Positions 9,001 to 17,900 of a stretch of 64,000 nt of DNA are shown piece after piece. This stretch comes from Nitrospira sp. (GTDB taxonomy: Bacteria; Nitrospirota; Nitrospiria; Nitrospirales; Nitrospiraceae), in assembly GCA_022226955.1 (NCBI GenBank), contig CP092079.1:399666-463665 (forward strand). Reading direction: 5' to 3'. A program made the translations under genes and the position numbers. Each line of letters begins with the position of its first letter. Position 1 is the stretch's first letter. The notes below the pieces were generated by a model. The model ran no database searches, had not been told where the DNA came from, and worked only from the letters and a program-made list of their open reading frames with translations.

Positions 9001-10981
9001 TAAGGGCCAGGTCCTCCTCTCGCACCGTGCGAGATGACTGGAAATAGGCTCTCGCATGGGCTTCGTTGGTATCCTCCAGGGTGGCGGCCAGTCGATATAG
9101 ATCGACAGCCTGACGGTAAGCGCCCGCATGCCAATATGCATCGCCCAGCGTGCTAATGCCTTCCGCGCTGGTCGAGTTTCTCAAGAGTGTTTCGACTATG
9201 CGAGTGGCCTCGTGTCGTCGTCGTCCGTCTTCAAGAATGGCTTGGGCATAGCGCAGCTTGAGCAGCGCATGCGCAGGAGCCTGCACCGCGAGATAATCGA
9301 GGTACGTTCCGCGATCAACGAGTTGTCGCAAGAGATTGGCTTTGCTGAGGCGTAAATTAATGTCTTTGGGATAGCGATCTGCCAGGCTATCTACAATTTG
9401 AAGGAGTGCTTGCAGATTGTCGTCGTACCCCGCCAGAGCGCGCTGTGCGTTGAGCGCAATCCTATGGTCAGGAGCGCAGCGAAGAAGTGTTTGGATCGCT
9501 TCGGCGGCCCGATTACGATCATGCACACTCAGAGCATCATGCACCTCATGGTTGAGATCATGTAGTGTTGCATCTGGGAGGACAATGGCTTCAAGGCGGG
9601 CCCGTTCCGCATAGGGCACAAACACCATTCCTCGTGGACCGGTTGCAGCATGATTTGTAAAGAACGACGCTTGAGAGAATTCGCTATACACCCGTTCATA
9701 CGGGTCGCGGATCAGGAGTACCCCGCGAATGGCGTCATAGCCGATCACGGCTTGCAAATGTGAGCCTCCGGGGTATGGCGTGGTGAGAGTGAATGGAATT
9801 CCGGCGTCAATGAGCTCGCGCGAGGAGTTCCAGGTTACCGAAAACTCTCTGACGTACCATCCGTGATTGGCTGCCCATCGCCGCTCACTGTGATGAGGGG
9901 TGCCGTCATAACAGATTGCTTCCGCGAGTTCGAGGTGATTGGCTGGCTGGTTCCAATATCGACTCAACGCCGTGAGAGTTGCAGGGGCGCAGGTCATGTG
10001 ATGTTGGCGCACGAATCCGACCGGCAGTATTACCCGACGGGCATCTGGAGCGATCTGCTCGAGGTTGCGTGCAATTTCCTTGTAGTAAGGAGTCTTTATC
10101 AGCCGCGCTTGTGTAAGGGCAACCCGATGATTTCCCAATAGGGTATAGACATCGCTCCGCCGTCCTGCAAGCCAAGCCGCAGAGGTTTTATCCTTCAGAA
10201 TAGCCAGATGATCGTAGATTTCCAGCGTTTCTAGTGCGCGATGGTAATGCCCATGCTCGATCTCGAGTTCTACTAGGTGGGAAGCAAGGTAGGGACTTTC
10301 CACTGTAACGAGCGTGCGGTGTAGCAGATCCATGGCTTCATCATCTTGTTCTAAGAGAGACAGCCCATGTGCGATATGGAGAATGGCCGCTGGAAGTGTT
10401 GGGTTTAAATCGAGAGCCTGTCGCGCAGCGTCGAGGGCGTTCTCGTAACGATCCTCTAGCTCATAGATGGCCGCTCGTTCCGTCCATATCCATGAAGTGA
10501 CACTATGGGCCATAGCTATCGTTATCAGCCGTTCGGCAGTATCAAAATCTCGAAACTGCGCATAGAGATATGCGGCAAATGCCGTGGCATCCCAGCGGAT
10601 GGGGCTGTCATTTTCTAAGACCTTGTTGCCTTGGAGAAGATTTAAAGCTGCAAGAGGTCCCCGTCTGGATAGAAAAGTCCTGGCAGTGTAATAGATGACA
10701 ATTGGTGATAGTTGCTCGGCTCTCCATAACCGTATAAATAATGCATCGCAAAGACGCTTCCCAGAGAGCTGAGAAGCGAGTCGTCCTGCCAGGACGCGGG
10801 CTTCTATGCCGTGCCATGTCTGTAACGGTCCTAATGGTGAGGCTGTTTCAAGGGCCTGAACGAACAACCCCTTATCATAGAGAGCCTGAACTGTTGCGAG
10901 GAGATCAGTATCCCAGACAGGAACGCCTGTGCGCTTGCCGATCGGTGAATCATCGGAGAGATGAGAGGGTGCAGGTCTCAT
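6008..10981 (-). CDS. Giant TPR protein with an embedded C39-like cysteine peptidase domain
   Basis: A 1657-residue protein with no signal peptide. Residues about 25-310 are TPR-like helical repeats. Residues about 318-455 form a papain-fold C39-like domain, with Gln326 (oxyanion), Cys331 (HHMTCAPATL), His408 (GGSHLQAVIGYD) and Asp426 (LLIRDPYER) in the right order and spacing. From about 480 to 1600 come many further TPR units (for example LALQGRFEEARAE-like segments and the phrase AWHTTHGYIELLAGRLAEARAAF). The peptidase domain is complete, so activity is plausible. The partner or substrate is unknown, and no double-glycine peptide or ABC exporter is adjacent. The C-terminal 60 residues are strongly basic. 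Confidence 0.8.
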   Translation of the reverse strand: MRPAPSHLSDDSPIGKRTGVPVWDTDLLATVQALYDKGLFVQALETASPLGPLQTWHGIEARVLAGRLASQLSGKRLCDALFIRLWRAEQLSPIVIYYTARTFLSRRGPLAALNLLQGNKVLENDSPIRWDATAFAAYLYAQFRDFDTAERLITIAMAHSVTSWIWTERAAIYELEDRYENALDAARQALDLNPTLPAAILHIAHGLSLLEQDDEAMDLLHRTLVTVESPYLASHLVELEIEHGHYHRALETLEIYDHLAILKDKTSAAWLAGRRSDVYTLLGNHRVALTQARLIKTPYYKEIARNLEQIAPDARRVILPVGFVRQHHMTCAPATLTALSRYWNQPANHLELAEAICYDGTPHHSERRWAANHGWYVREFSVTWNSSRELIDAGIPFTLTTPYPGGSHLQAVIGYDAIRGVLLIRDPYERVYSEFSQASFFTNHAATGPRGMVFVPYAERARLEAIVLPDATLHDLNHEVHDALSVHDRNRAAEAIQTLLRCAPDHRIALNAQRALAGYDDNLQALLQIVDSLADRYPKDINLRLSKANLLRQLVDRGTYLDYLAVQAPAHALLKLRYAQAILEDGRRRHEATRIVETLLRNSTSAEGISTLGDAYWHAGAYRQAVDLYRLAATLEDTNEAHARAYFQSSRTVREEDLALTFLQHRVTKHGARSSQPAITLIHCLSELNRSSEAIAARDQALEQRPDDGELLLFAARSAADCGNTVASQRFLQQAQARCNQVEWLRAAAQLQDMEGNLHEARRLWTEVVTREPFNLKDQRTLVRLTVDTDNRAAAIEYLRGLVRQFPHHQGINELLVEWLDEAPLEEQEAALRQLLNISPANAWGRRQLTLTLAQQGRFEEARAESASAYDLAPDAVAWHTTHGYIELLAGRLAEARAAFRNAFRRSADSDYALKKLLESCRTLEERRDALLFALEELKRQIIVGESLLSFQRLAHGAFESNALMDILDDAQHARPDLWQTWVACIRQRIDMQQYGPARAICCQAIDKFPLLPRLFVELAEVEKLNGDRQAERAALQEALRLSPSWGYATRQLAESLESDGKFSTSREWLEQAIRHTPTDGRLHGFLGYTLWQLQERNESIKHLQEAVRLDIGYDWAWDRLKEYSAAQNQSSYGIDQARRLAAQRPGEPRAWIAVARMAENSEEKLAALERVIRLAPFTIEAHLLRLDLLISEERFDDALTALQTTAWGDRPPVALRIKEPMVLAGRGDQDTAILRLQKILADDPNHTSGWELLADWQSERKDYSGYLVAARELHRIDPNNAYALGYLADALSKAEPNTDVRPHLRRAVHLKADYIFGANWLFDLELQAGALEAADTVLVKLRAHANSGETRLRALRLAICRGVRENVFQVFHEIWTANDDIEIYRETMEALDTSTWKHEANKALEQMVLDSQVNPVAGTLWVERRDLRIFPLMRFRGFGKVLRNGEAGQLAAQTLLRLLGNREATFTIHRLLWKYGKHLASNATTHGMMAYALINIDASRTVVKWFGDWQQRRDSPAWAFLNLSCALRDLGRCSEAHAVSSHALTLKKDQTFAEHSVWLAYDAACEGACANAEKLLAMVDEKSLRGYYRFILAATRLHILIEARTDISSQTMRSARTDMRHAWESSFWRQPILRRIWWKTYMARKKSARYVQKKSS

Positions 10982-11306
10982 GTTGATAAGGCTCTTGAAA
11001 TGTTGCCAGTGCAGAAAATCGGCTCGGTATCACTATTTCCGTATCGACAAGGGAGGTAGTTCTTGACCGACAGCCCGTTCATTTACAGGCAGGGTTTTTA
11101 TCTATTTTTTGAAGTGTAGCACAGAGGCTTTTGGCGTAAAGTTTCGCCGCATTGGTCGTAATTGCGGAATATTCAACAAAGGTAAGGTGGCTCGCATTTC
11201 TTAGAAAGACGATTTGTTAGACTTGAATGAAGGGAAAATCTTCCGTGAGACCGGGGGATATCATCAAGATGACTGGCCGTTAGTGGTGCAACTATAGTAG
11301 CGGTAT
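10982..11306. other. 325-bp intergenic region, no gene seen
   Basis: This lies between the start of the TPR/C39 gene and the 3' end of the MATE gene, both on the minus strand, so it should hold the promoter of the giant TPR gene. It is more AT-rich than its surroundings (for example a TTTTTATCTATTTTTTG stretch near 11095). I find no convincing RNA gene, repeat or strong hairpin, and no clear -35/-10 pair. Confidence 0.4.
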
Positions 11307-12647
11307 TCATGCAGATGAGGTCTTTTTGATCATGCGAATCTGCTTCCATCGTTCCGACTGATAGCGCCAGAGTAGTAGCGCCATTCTCACGGTCCAGTCC
11401 GCGATCATTGCCAGCCAGACATAGAGTACCGAGAGGTGGAGCCAGAGGGCGACGATGAGGGCCAGCGGCACGCGCACGCCCCACATGCCGACCATTGTGG
11501 CGCCCATGATGAAGCGGGTGTCTCCGGCTCCGCGCAGCGATCCGGCGATCACCATGGTGAGCGCGAGGGGGATCTGCAAGACTGCGACGATTTTAAGGAA
11601 CAGGGTGCCGAGTTCGATGACGGCGTCGTCGGTGGTGAACGCGCGCAGCAAGAGATAGGGAAAGAAGAAAAACACCACGCCCATGCTGGCCATGATGATG
11701 ATCGCCAGGCGGTTCGCTTCCCAGTTTTCAAGTTTGGCTCTTGTATACTTTCCTGCTCCGATGCTTTGGCCGACCATGGTGGCGGCGGCGATGGCAAAGC
11801 CGTACCCCGGCAGAAACGACAGCGACTCAATGGAGAGACCCACCTGATGGGCGGCATAGGAGACGGTGCCATAGAGCAGCACGAGTTTCGTATAGATGAG
11901 AATGCCTGCTTGTTGCACGATGCGTTCGCCTGAAACCGGCGCACCGACCTGCCACATGGTGTGAATGAGATCCAGGCGGAGGTGCGTGGAGGGTTTCAAG
12001 ACCGAACGGCTGTGCCAGAGAAGAAAGGCGACGCCGATGGCTTCAGCGATCCCTACGGCAATGGCCGCGCCTTTCACACCGATTGCCGGCAAGCCCCAGT
12101 ATCCATAGACCAGCGGGTAGGCAATTCCAATGTGAAGCAAGTTCACCAGGATCATGGCGTACATCGGTGTGCGTGTGTCGCCGGTGCCTTGCAGGATGGA
12201 CGAGAGGACTTGCAGGAGCACGGTGAAGGGGATGACCAGAAAGATAATGGTCGAGTAAGGAATGGCCAGCGCAATCACGCCGGATTCCGCTCCCAGCAGC
12301 TCCATGGCCACGTGATTCAATGTCGCGCCCAGCGCGGCGAGTACTAGCGAGACTGCAATGGACAGTCCGAGGAAATGACGGGCGGCTTCCCCCGCGTCAC
12401 GATGACGTTTGGCGCCCCACAGTTGGGCGATGATGACGTTGGATCCAACCGAGAGTCCTGAGACCAACGTCGTCGCGATGAAGGCGAGAAGTTGCCCCAA
12501 GCCGACGGCGGCAATGGGAACGGCGCCGAGTCCTCCCACGAGAAAGACGGCGACGATGCCCTCGGTGCGTTGAAGAAGGCTGCTGACAGTGACCGGCAAG
12601 GCCAAGGTGAGCACGGATTTTCGGATGTCTGCGATGCGGGAAGCCAT
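11307..12647 (-). CDS. MATE-family multidrug/cation efflux transporter
   Basis: The 446-residue polytopic membrane protein shows about 12 hydrophobic segments in two homologous halves, the length and layout of MATE (NorM/DinF-like) antiporters. Typical phrases are LALPVTVSSLLQRTEGIV at the N terminus, a GTGDTRTPMY loop in the first half and the matching GAGDTRFIMGA loop in the second. It exports cationic or organic compounds in exchange for H+ or Na+ at the inner membrane. It is a single gene. The MITE-like element lies just upstream of its start. Confidence 0.92.
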   Translation of the reverse strand: MASRIADIRKSVLTLALPVTVSSLLQRTEGIVAVFLVGGLGAVPIAAVGLGQLLAFIATTLVSGLSVGSNVIIAQLWGAKRHRDAGEAARHFLGLSIAVSLVLAALGATLNHVAMELLGAESGVIALAIPYSTIIFLVIPFTVLLQVLSSILQGTGDTRTPMYAMILVNLLHIGIAYPLVYGYWGLPAIGVKGAAIAVGIAEAIGVAFLLWHSRSVLKPSTHLRLDLIHTMWQVGAPVSGERIVQQAGILIYTKLVLLYGTVSYAAHQVGLSIESLSFLPGYGFAIAAATMVGQSIGAGKYTRAKLENWEANRLAIIIMASMGVVFFFFPYLLLRAFTTDDAVIELGTLFLKIVAVLQIPLALTMVIAGSLRGAGDTRFIMGATMVGMWGVRVPLALIVALWLHLSVLYVWLAMIADWTVRMALLLWRYQSERWKQIRMIKKTSSA

Positions 12648-12660
12648 GCGGCCCTATCCT

Positions 12661-12787
12661 AGCAGGCTGTTGATAAAGGCTGCTAGCATCGTTCTTGCGG
12701 CGCTCGGAGACTCAACGTACTGTAGAACGTACGATTCGCCTCTTCGCTGGCTGCGGCTTTGCTGAACGGCCTTTCTGAACAGCCTGC
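12661..12787. repeat. MITE-like or REP-like inverted-repeat element
   Basis: The element is bounded by GCAGGCTGTTG (12662-12672) and GAACAGCCTGC (12777-12787), which are inverted repeats with 10 of 11 positions matching. Inside is a second small dyad, CGTAC (12716-12720) facing GTACG (12729-12733). The segment is non-coding and about 126 bp long. It separates the MATE and DUF2779 genes. From memory, similar elements containing the phrases CTCAACGTACTGTA and GCCTCTTCGCT recur in Nitrospira genomes. There is no second copy in this window, so its repetitive nature is inferred rather than shown. Confidence 0.55.
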
Positions 12788-12840
12788 GATTCATCGTGCC
12801 GCGCTAGACAAACGCGCATTTATTCGCATAGGGTCATGCC

Positions 12841-14364
12841 ATGGCGGAACAAGCGACAGACCTTCCTGTGGGCGAGGTGCGGAAAGTGCCCCGTCTCTCC
12901 AAATCGAAATTTCTCTCAGGGCTGCAATGCCATAAGCGGCTGTATTTGGAGATTCATCAGCCCTATCTTGCGACGCCGCCCGATGCTGGGACGCAAGCGA
13001 TTCTAGACATGGGGACGGACGTTGGTGAACTGGCGCGGCGACGTTTTCCTGGCGGACGTCTGGTGACCGCCGGCTATCGACAGACCGAGGCGGCGCTGGC
13101 GCAGACTGCGGAACTTATGGCCGATGAGGCCGTCCCGGCGATATTTGAAGCGGCAATCATGACCGATGGCATACTTGTCCGTGCGGATATCGTGGAACGA
13201 GTATCGGCTACAGAGGGCATGCCCGCGGGATGGCGGTTGATCGAGGTGAAGTCATCCACAAAAGTGAAGGATGTGCACCTGGACGACCTGGCGCTGCAAC
13301 GGTATGTGCTCGTGAGTGCCGGTCTGAGCATCGTCAGCTGTCATCTCATGCGAATCAATACAGCCTACACTTATGCTGGTGGCGAGGTCGATCTAAGCGC
13401 GCTGTTTGCTATCGAGGATCTCTCTTCTGTTGTAATGGAACGTCAGACGATGGCGCCGGACCGGATTGCTGCGATGAAGGCCATGCTGCTTCTGCCGGTT
13501 TCTCCGGCGATCGAGCCGGATCGCCACTGTTTCACGCCCTACGAATGCCCGTTTTGGGCTCATTGCACGAGTCAAAAGCCGGAGCGGTGGATTTTTTATC
13601 TACCTGGCGCCAAGCAGGTCGTCAGTCAGCTGGCCGAGCAGGGGGTGGTGACCATCGATGAGATTCCGGAAGGCACAAAACTGTCGGCCGTTCAGCGGAA
13701 GGTCAAAGAGAATGTCGAGTGGATATCCGAGAAGTTAGAGGTGGCGCTCAAGACCGTGCGGTTTCCCGTTCATCATCTGGATTTTGAAACCGTCATGCTG
13801 GCGGTGCCTCGATTTGCCGGAACGCGTCCGTATCAGGCTCTGCCGGTGCAATGGTCGAACCATATCGAGTCCGACCAAGGGGAGTTGCTCCATCACGAAT
13901 TTCTCCATACTGAAGGGACCGATCCGCGCAGGCCACTCGCCGAGGCGTTGTTGGAATCGCTGGGCAGCAAGGGGAGCATCTGCGTCTATTCGCCGTATGA
14001 GAAATCGGTGATCGAGCAACTGGCAGAGTTTCTGCCTGAACTCAGAACAGCCTTGAGGGCACTGGTGAAGCGGATCTGGGATCTGCATCCGGTCGTCAAA
14101 GAGCACTACTATCATCCGGAGTTCGGCGGTTCCTATTCCCTCAAAGAGGTGTTGCCGGCGCTGGTTCCGTCGTTGCGCTATGACGATCTGGATATCAGAG
14201 AAGGCGGACAGGCGGCATCGGAATACTACAAGATGGTCTTCGTCGAGACCGATTGGATTGAACGGGCCAGAATTCAGGCGGAGCTGCTAGCCTACTGTAA
14301 ACGAGACACGCTGGCGATGGTCGAATTGCGGCGGGTGCTGGGGCAGAAGGCGAAGGGCCGGTGA
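12841..14364 (+). CDS. DUF2779 protein: predicted Fe-S PD-(D/E)XK nuclease plus RNase H-like exonuclease domain
   Basis: The 507-residue protein has two nuclease-like halves. The first has a Cas4/RecB-type core with Asp116 (RADIVER), Glu135 and Lys137 (LIEVKSST). It also has four cysteines placed as in the iron-sulfur clusters of Cas4 and AddB: Cys30 (GLQCHKRLYLE), then Cys230, Cys236 and Cys242 (CFTPYECPFWAHC). The second half is the DUF2779 region, with HHLDFETVM near 315 and VYSPYEKSVIEQL near 385, resembling RNase H-fold (YprB/DEDD-type) exonucleases. No CRISPR or recBCD genes are near. The biological role is unknown; DNA or RNA end processing is an inference. Confidence 0.8.
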   Translation: MAEQATDLPVGEVRKVPRLSKSKFLSGLQCHKRLYLEIHQPYLATPPDAGTQAILDMGTDVGELARRRFPGGRLVTAGYRQTEAALAQTAELMADEAVPAIFEAAIMTDGILVRADIVERVSATEGMPAGWRLIEVKSSTKVKDVHLDDLALQRYVLVSAGLSIVSCHLMRINTAYTYAGGEVDLSALFAIEDLSSVVMERQTMAPDRIAAMKAMLLLPVSPAIEPDRHCFTPYECPFWAHCTSQKPERWIFYLPGAKQVVSQLAEQGVVTIDEIPEGTKLSAVQRKVKENVEWISEKLEVALKTVRFPVHHLDFETVMLAVPRFAGTRPYQALPVQWSNHIESDQGELLHHEFLHTEGTDPRRPLAEALLESLGSKGSICVYSPYEKSVIEQLAEFLPELRTALRALVKRIWDLHPVVKEHYYHPEFGGSYSLKEVLPALVPSLRYDDLDIREGGQAASEYYKMVFVETDWIERARIQAELLAYCKRDTLAMVELRRVLGQKAKGR

Positions 14365-14452
14365 TGGGGGAGGGGCGAGAGAGGCGTCGATTAGCCTGCA
14401 ATGATTCGATTACGCGGTCAAGAGCAGGTGGGTTATACGAAGCGTTGCTTGG

Positions 14453-14539
14453 CGGAGAGGGTGGGATTTGAACCCACGGTCCCCTTGCGAGGACGCCCGC
14501 TTTCGAGGCGAGTCCATTCGGCCACTCTGGCACCTCTCC
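14453..14539 (-). tRNA. tRNA-Ser(CGA)
   Basis: Read on the minus strand, the acceptor arm GGAGAGG (from 14539) pairs with CCTCTCC at the 3' end, followed by discriminator G at 14453. The anticodon loop CTCGAAA carries CGA. The T arm has GGTTCAAATCC, and there is a long variable arm as expected for a class II tRNA-Ser. The CCA end is not encoded. The length is 87 nt. Confidence 0.95.
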
Positions 14540-14912
14540 TGGCAACATACTGAATGGGGAGGCACCGAAAGACGCGCACCCCTGACCGATCAAGCTGTGG
14601 AAGAGCTTACAGTGAGAGGTGTGACATTTCAATGAGTTTTCTCTCATGGCGAGCAATTCCATCTTAAATTTATTAAAGAAAAAAATTGCGGTATGGTGTG
14701 AACCTCCTGGTAAGATACGGCATTCCTCTGAGGCGTAACGCAGAAGTGACGTTTTGCAAGTCTGTTGTGTGTGTAGAATAGAAAATCTCTTCTGGAACTC
14801 AGTGGTCTGTATTATTCTCCTGTAGCAATAGAAGTTTCGTCTGAGCAGACATAAAATCTGTCTAGTATCGAGCTGTTCGGATGTACTGTTCCCCAGTAGT
14901 TTATTTGCGTGC
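14540..14912. promoter_or_regulatory. AT-rich leader between tRNA-Ser and the NRPS operon
   Basis: This is a 373-bp divergent region: tRNA-Ser to the left on minus, the NRPS to the right on plus. It is clearly richer in A+T than the flanking genes, as expected for promoters. A weak sigma-70-like pair, TTTTGC then TAGAAT, is possible near 14753-14780. GTCTG-AG-CAGAC (14839-14850) is a short inverted repeat followed closely by another CTGTCT. No strong Shine-Dalgarno sequence precedes the NRPS ATG. I see no additional gene. The promoter and operator readings are tentative. Confidence 0.35.
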
Positions 14913-17900
14913 ATGAGTGAATCAGTACCCATTTCAGTCCGCACCCTCGCAGAACTATTTGCCTACCGCTGTGAGCAGGCCGGTAGCGGATTGGCCTATG
15001 CTTATCTCAAGGATATCGCTGAGATAGATCGTCAATTGACGTGGGGCGATCTTGCGGGCGAAGTAAATGCTCTCGCAAAAGCACTGGGGGCGCGTGTCGA
15101 GCCTGGCGCTCGCGCATTGCTGATGTATCCTCCCGGACTTGAAGTGGTAGTAGCGTTCTGGGCCTGTATTCAAGCCGGTCTCGTTCCTGTTCCGGCTCCC
15201 GCGCCAGATCCCATCAGGCGCAAGCATAGCCTCTCGCGCCTCCAGGCCATTCTGGACGATGCGCAAGCCACACTCATTCTGACGACGGCCGGCATCCAAG
15301 CGCAGTGCGCAGAGCAATCCCTCGTGGCGGCGGATCGTCAGATTCACTGGCTGGCTACCGATCAACCGGCGGGCGAGGAATGGCCGAGCTTGGGACATCG
15401 TGTGTCGATGTCGGACCTGGCCTATTTGCAATATACGTCAGGTTCAACCGCAACACCGCGTGGCGTGATGATCAGTCACGGCAATGTCCTCGCTCAATGC
15501 GAGGCCATCCGCCAGGCCGCCGGAGTCGATGCCGGGAGCCGCTCGCTGTGCTGGCTTCCCTATTTTCACGACTATGGATTGGTGCATGGGATTCTCGCCC
15601 CGTTCTATGCCGGCATTCCCGCGTTCCTCTTATCTCCGCTCACATTTCTTCGACGGCCACTCCGCTGGCTTGAAGCCATCGACCGGTGGGATATCACACA
15701 TAGCGGCGCGCCGAGTTTTGCCTACGAGGCCTGCGTAAAGGCGTATCAGAAACAGCCGGATTGGTCTGGCGATCTTGCGCGTTGGGCGGTGGCCAGTTGT
15801 GGCGCCGAGCCAATTCATCGCCGGATGATCGCGGCATTTACCCAGACGTTTGCTCCGCATGGATTCCAGGGGAATGCCTTCATGCCGGCCTATGGGCTGG
15901 CTGAGGCGACGTTGGTGGTCTCCAGTACGTCGCGGTCTGAAACCCCTCATACGATTACGGTGGATTCGGCTGCGCTGGAGTCGCATCGAGTCGAAGTTCG
16001 CAACCCGGATCAGGCGGGTGCCCGTGAGCTTGTCGGCTGTGGCCGTCCGCTTCCGGGATCTCGGGTCATGATCGTCGAGCCTGGAAGTGGGACGGAATGT
16101 GCCGCCGGACAAGTTGGAGAGATCTGGGTGTCCAGTCCAAGCGTGGCCTTAGGGTATTGGCGGAGAACGGAGGCGACCGTTGAGACATTCAACGCGCAGG
16201 TCTCCGGCCGTCCATCCGAGCCGTTCCTCCGTACGGGAGACTTGGGATTCTTCAGCGAGGATCAGCTGGTTATTACCGGCCGTCTGAAAGATTTGATTAT
16301 TCTGAACGGGCGGAATATCTACCCGCATGATTTAGAGGCGGCGATTGAAACTTGTCATCCCATGGTGCGGAATGGCGGATGCGTGGCGTTCTCGGTCGAT
16401 GTGGATGAGATCGAGCGTCTCATCATTGTGCTGGAAGTCGACCGGCAGCAAGATCTGCAAGCCGATGAGGTGGCGACGGCCGTTCGCGTGACATTGGCGG
16501 AACGGTTTGAAGTTCCCGTGTGGGGGGTTGTGCTGGTGCGTCATGGGACGATTCCCAAGACGTCAAGCGGAAAAGTGCAGCGGCAAGCCTGTCGAACGGC
16601 CTATCTCGATCAGTCCTTGGCCGTGGTTGCTGCGCAGATGCTTATCGTGGAAGAGGCCGTGGCCGATTCCAGCTCAGGATTTGACGGCTCTCAACAAGGG
16701 CATGATCCGTTTACGAACGATGGAACAATAGCGGCGTATGTGAAGCGTGCTTTTGCCGAGCAATCCGGCCTCCCGGTCTCCGCAATCGAGGCGGGAACAC
16801 CCTTGGTCAATATCGGGTTGGATTCCCTTGGGACTAGCCTAGTCAAGAATCGGCTTGAGCAGGAGTTCGGAGTCGAGCTGTCATTCGGCCAGCTATTTGG
16901 GCAGGGGACGGTGCGGGATCTTGAGGCCTATCTCTTGGCGTCTCGCTCAGAGGCGCCATCAGGAGCAGAGAGCCGCGTGCGTCTGCAGGGAGGCACGGCT
17001 GAGTTGGCCGAGAGCAGTCTGCTGCAAGAGGGCGGAGAAGTAGGGCGGCATCCGCTTTCCTGCAGTCAGGAGCGGCTGTGGTTCTTGGAGCAAGTTCAGC
17101 CTGGCAGTGCGCTGAATCATATTTCTATCGGGATGAGATTGGCGGGGCCGCTGGATCTGCCGGCGTTCACAGCCGGCATCCAGGAGCTGGTGCAACGGCA
17201 TGACATATTGAGAATGGGGTTTGCCTCGGTTGGCGAGGTGCCTTATCAAGCCACGTCGGCTGGAGCGGTTGCGAAGGTCTCGCGGATTTCCTTGCGCGAA
17301 ATCTCTCCCCTGAATCGTGACGCAGAAATCAGACGGAGGGTTCGTGAGGAAGTGCTCGTCCCCTTTGACTTGGGAAACCCGCCTTTGCTCAGAGTCCTGT
17401 TGCTCGAATTAGGCGATGGAGAGCATCTCTGCATCCTGACCGTTCATCGCCTCGTGTCGGATGGGTGGTCCTTACGAGTGCTCTGCAGGGAACTCGCCAA
17501 ACATTATTTGTCGCGAAGCGACGATCGGGAGATCGGAGGCTCGCATTCACAGCGATCCTATCTGGACTTCAGTCAATGGCAGAGAGACCAGTTGGAGAGT
17601 GAACGGTACGTTGCGCAGACGGACTATTGGCAACGTCAGTTGGATCGCATGCCGTCCTTGCTCGATCTGCCCTCCGATCGGCCGCGACCGCATGTGCCGA
17701 GGTTCCAGGGAGGATCCAGAGTTCGCGCGCTCTCCAAGTCGATGGCGGAGGATCTGGGTGCGTTCTGCAGCCGGCAGGGCACGACCAAATTCATGACAAT
17801 CTATTCCGCGTTGTGTGCCTGGCTGCGGCGCGCCACCCGGACAACAGACATCGTGGTCGGGACGGTCTTGGCGAATCGCCGCCAGTCGCAGTGGCAGGAT

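Noticed and set aside
11173-11484. A 103-codon frame overlapping the MATE 3' end on the same strand
   Set aside because: It starts inside the MATE gene in another frame, and the product has no recognisable features.
12841-14364. DUF2779 protein as a Cas4 of a CRISPR system
   Set aside because: The Fe-S nuclease pattern is similar, but the protein is much longer, has a second nuclease-like domain, and no CRISPR array or cas gene is present.
14839-14850. GTCTG-AG-CAGAC as a defined operator for the NRPS
   Set aside because: The 5-bp arms are too short to call. It is kept only as a remark in the leader region.
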